In this document: positions 4,760 to 5,480 of the stretch, in pieces
How positions within the stretch are numbered: position 1 is the first letter of the stretch
How the letters are laid out: the number at the start of each line of letters is the position of its first letter
Assembly: GCA_035631615.1 (NCBI GenBank)
Contig: DASQIK010000032.1
Span: 1 to 5,480, forward strand
Source: UBA5189 sp035631615
GTDB taxonomy: Bacteria; Chloroflexota; Limnocylindria; Limnocylindrales; CSP1-4
Length of the DNA: 5,480 nucleotides
Direction of reading: 5' to 3'
Notes under the pieces: generated by a model
Databases searched by the model: none
What the model was told of the DNA's origin: nothing
What the model saw: the letters and a program-made list of their open reading frames with translations, nothing else
Program-made: the position numbers and the translations under genes

Positions 4760-5480
4760 ATGCAGCAAGACCGACGCGAATTCCTCCGCAGGCATCTCGT
4801 CGATGGCGTCGGCCTCACTGCCAGCAACGCCGCCGATCTCGTCGACGTCCTCGAGCGCGATGCGGCCCGAGCTGTGCGGCCGACGCCCTTCAGCAGCCCC
4901 GGGCTGTTCCCGAGCTACAAGAACATGGCCGCCATCGAGTCCGAATCACGCACGGGCGAGCTGCCGTACGACCGCCTGCTCGAGCACGACGACGACGTCT
5001 TGGCGTACGCGCATCAGCCCGACTTCCCGGTCAAAGGTCGCTACCTCAGTGCCACTGGCAGGATCGTCCCGGTCACGGCCACGCTCGACCGGCTCGTCAT
5101 TCGGCAGAAGCGGGTCGTGCTCGTCGAGGTCAAGACCGAGGAGGCCCTGGCCGAACTCGCGAACGAGCGGCCGGGGTTCGTCGTCCGGGACGCCGGCGCA
5201 GGGCGCTGGCGGAATCCCTCGTTCGAGGCGTACCTCGCGCCCTTCGGGATCGAGTTCGAGTACGTGACCGCGACCTCCTACTCGGCCACCCGCATCCGCA
5301 ACATCGAAACCCTCGGGGCCGCCTTCCGGGCGCCGCTGCCTGCGCCTTTGATCGTCATGGCCGCGCGCGAGAAGGTGCGTGGCCGTCCTGGCCTCCGACT
5401 CGGGGAGCTGGTGTCGGACTCGGTATCGCTCGGGCAGGTGCTCGTCCTCGTCGCGGCGGGGATCGTGTACATCGATCTCG
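4760..5480 (+). CDS. TnsA-like transposition endonuclease (3' end outside window)
   Basis: The frame is open from the ATG to the window edge (240 residues, no stop). Residues ~49-180 follow the TnsA N-terminal endonuclease pattern: LFPSYKN, then I-E60-S-E62-S with E67, RLLEHDDDVLAYAHQP (72-87), TATLD110, and LVEVK125TEEAL. An acidic residue, a later Asp and an E-V-K triplet are the catalytic signature of this restriction-enzyme-like fold. Next comes GIEFEYVTATSYSATRIRNI, then a helical part ending VLVLVAAGIVYIDL that resembles the C-terminal winged-helix part. In Tn7-type elements TnsA nicks the 5' ends during excision together with the TnsB transposase, which would be expected just downstream. 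The ATG at 4760 is the only standard start after an in-frame TGA at 4628; its ribosome site is weak. The sequence is divergent, so the family call is good but not certain. Confidence 0.75.
   Translation, partial: MQQDRREFLRRHLVDGVGLTASNAADLVDVLERDAARAVRPTPFSSPGLFPSYKNMAAIESESRTGELPYDRLLEHDDDVLAYAHQPDFPVKGRYLSATGRIVPVTATLDRLVIRQKRVVLVEVKTEEALAELANERPGFVVRDAGAGRWRNPSFEAYLAPFGIEFEYVTATSYSATRIRNIETLGAAFRAPLPAPLIVMAAREKVRGRPGLRLGELVSDSVSLGQVLVLVAAGIVYIDL

Noticed and set aside
4803..5267. 154-codon plus-strand frame starting at 4803
   Set aside because: It is a Ser/Arg/Pro-rich frame-shifted reading of the TnsA-like gene, whose own frame is open to the window edge and carries the conserved motifs.
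5420..5427. GGTATC half-site near the right edge as a third operator
   Set aside because: It is a single half-site without the GATACC partner at the required spacing, inside the TnsA-like coding sequence.

Overview
The window is a G+C-rich bacterial segment with strong G/C preference at third codon positions. The partial RHS-type fragment at the left edge resembles RHS proteins of Planctomycetota. Planctomycetota is therefore my first guess, with other high-GC phyla (Chloroflexota, Actinomycetota) not excluded. The mixture of an RHS fragment, a phage-type XRE regulator, a compact operon of mostly unknown genes and a TnsA-like transposition endonuclease looks like accessory DNA rather than core genome.

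Layout. Positions 2-253 hold the end of an RHS/YD-repeat reading frame. Positions 254-523 hold nothing convincing. Positions 524-805 (minus strand) encode a 93-residue XRE-family helix-turn-helix regulator. Between it and the next gene is a 201-bp divergent control region carrying two copies of the same 17-bp palindrome, GATACC-N5-GGTATC. One copy (839-855) lies before the regulator gene. The other (978-994) lies at the predicted transcription start of the plus-strand operon.

Positions 1007-4408 form a six-gene plus-strand operon in which every gene overlaps the next by 1, 4, 29, 1 and 4 bases. In order it encodes an 87-residue unknown protein; a 134-residue protein with a C-x-H...C-x-C putative zinc site; a 491-residue soluble FtsH-like AAA+/M41 zinc metalloprotease; a 194-residue two-part unknown protein; a 125-residue paralogue of the second gene; and a 110-residue unknown protein. 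The two paralogues flank the protease and its neighbour, and their start and stop junctions have the same form (TGATG in, TTGA out).

Positions 4409-4759 contain no gene I can defend. From 4760 to the right edge runs the start of a TnsA-like endonuclease (Tn7-type transposition), cut by the window end.

Interpretation. The XRE protein probably represses itself and the operon through the paired palindromes, so the protease and its small partners would be an inducible unit. The protease has its ATPase and zinc-protease signatures but no membrane segments, and it lacks the FtsH pore-loop segment. It may therefore handle a specialised substrate, possibly presented by the paralogous metal-binding proteins. 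Its biological purpose (defence, stress response, element control) cannot be read from the sequence. I know of no described system with this gene set.
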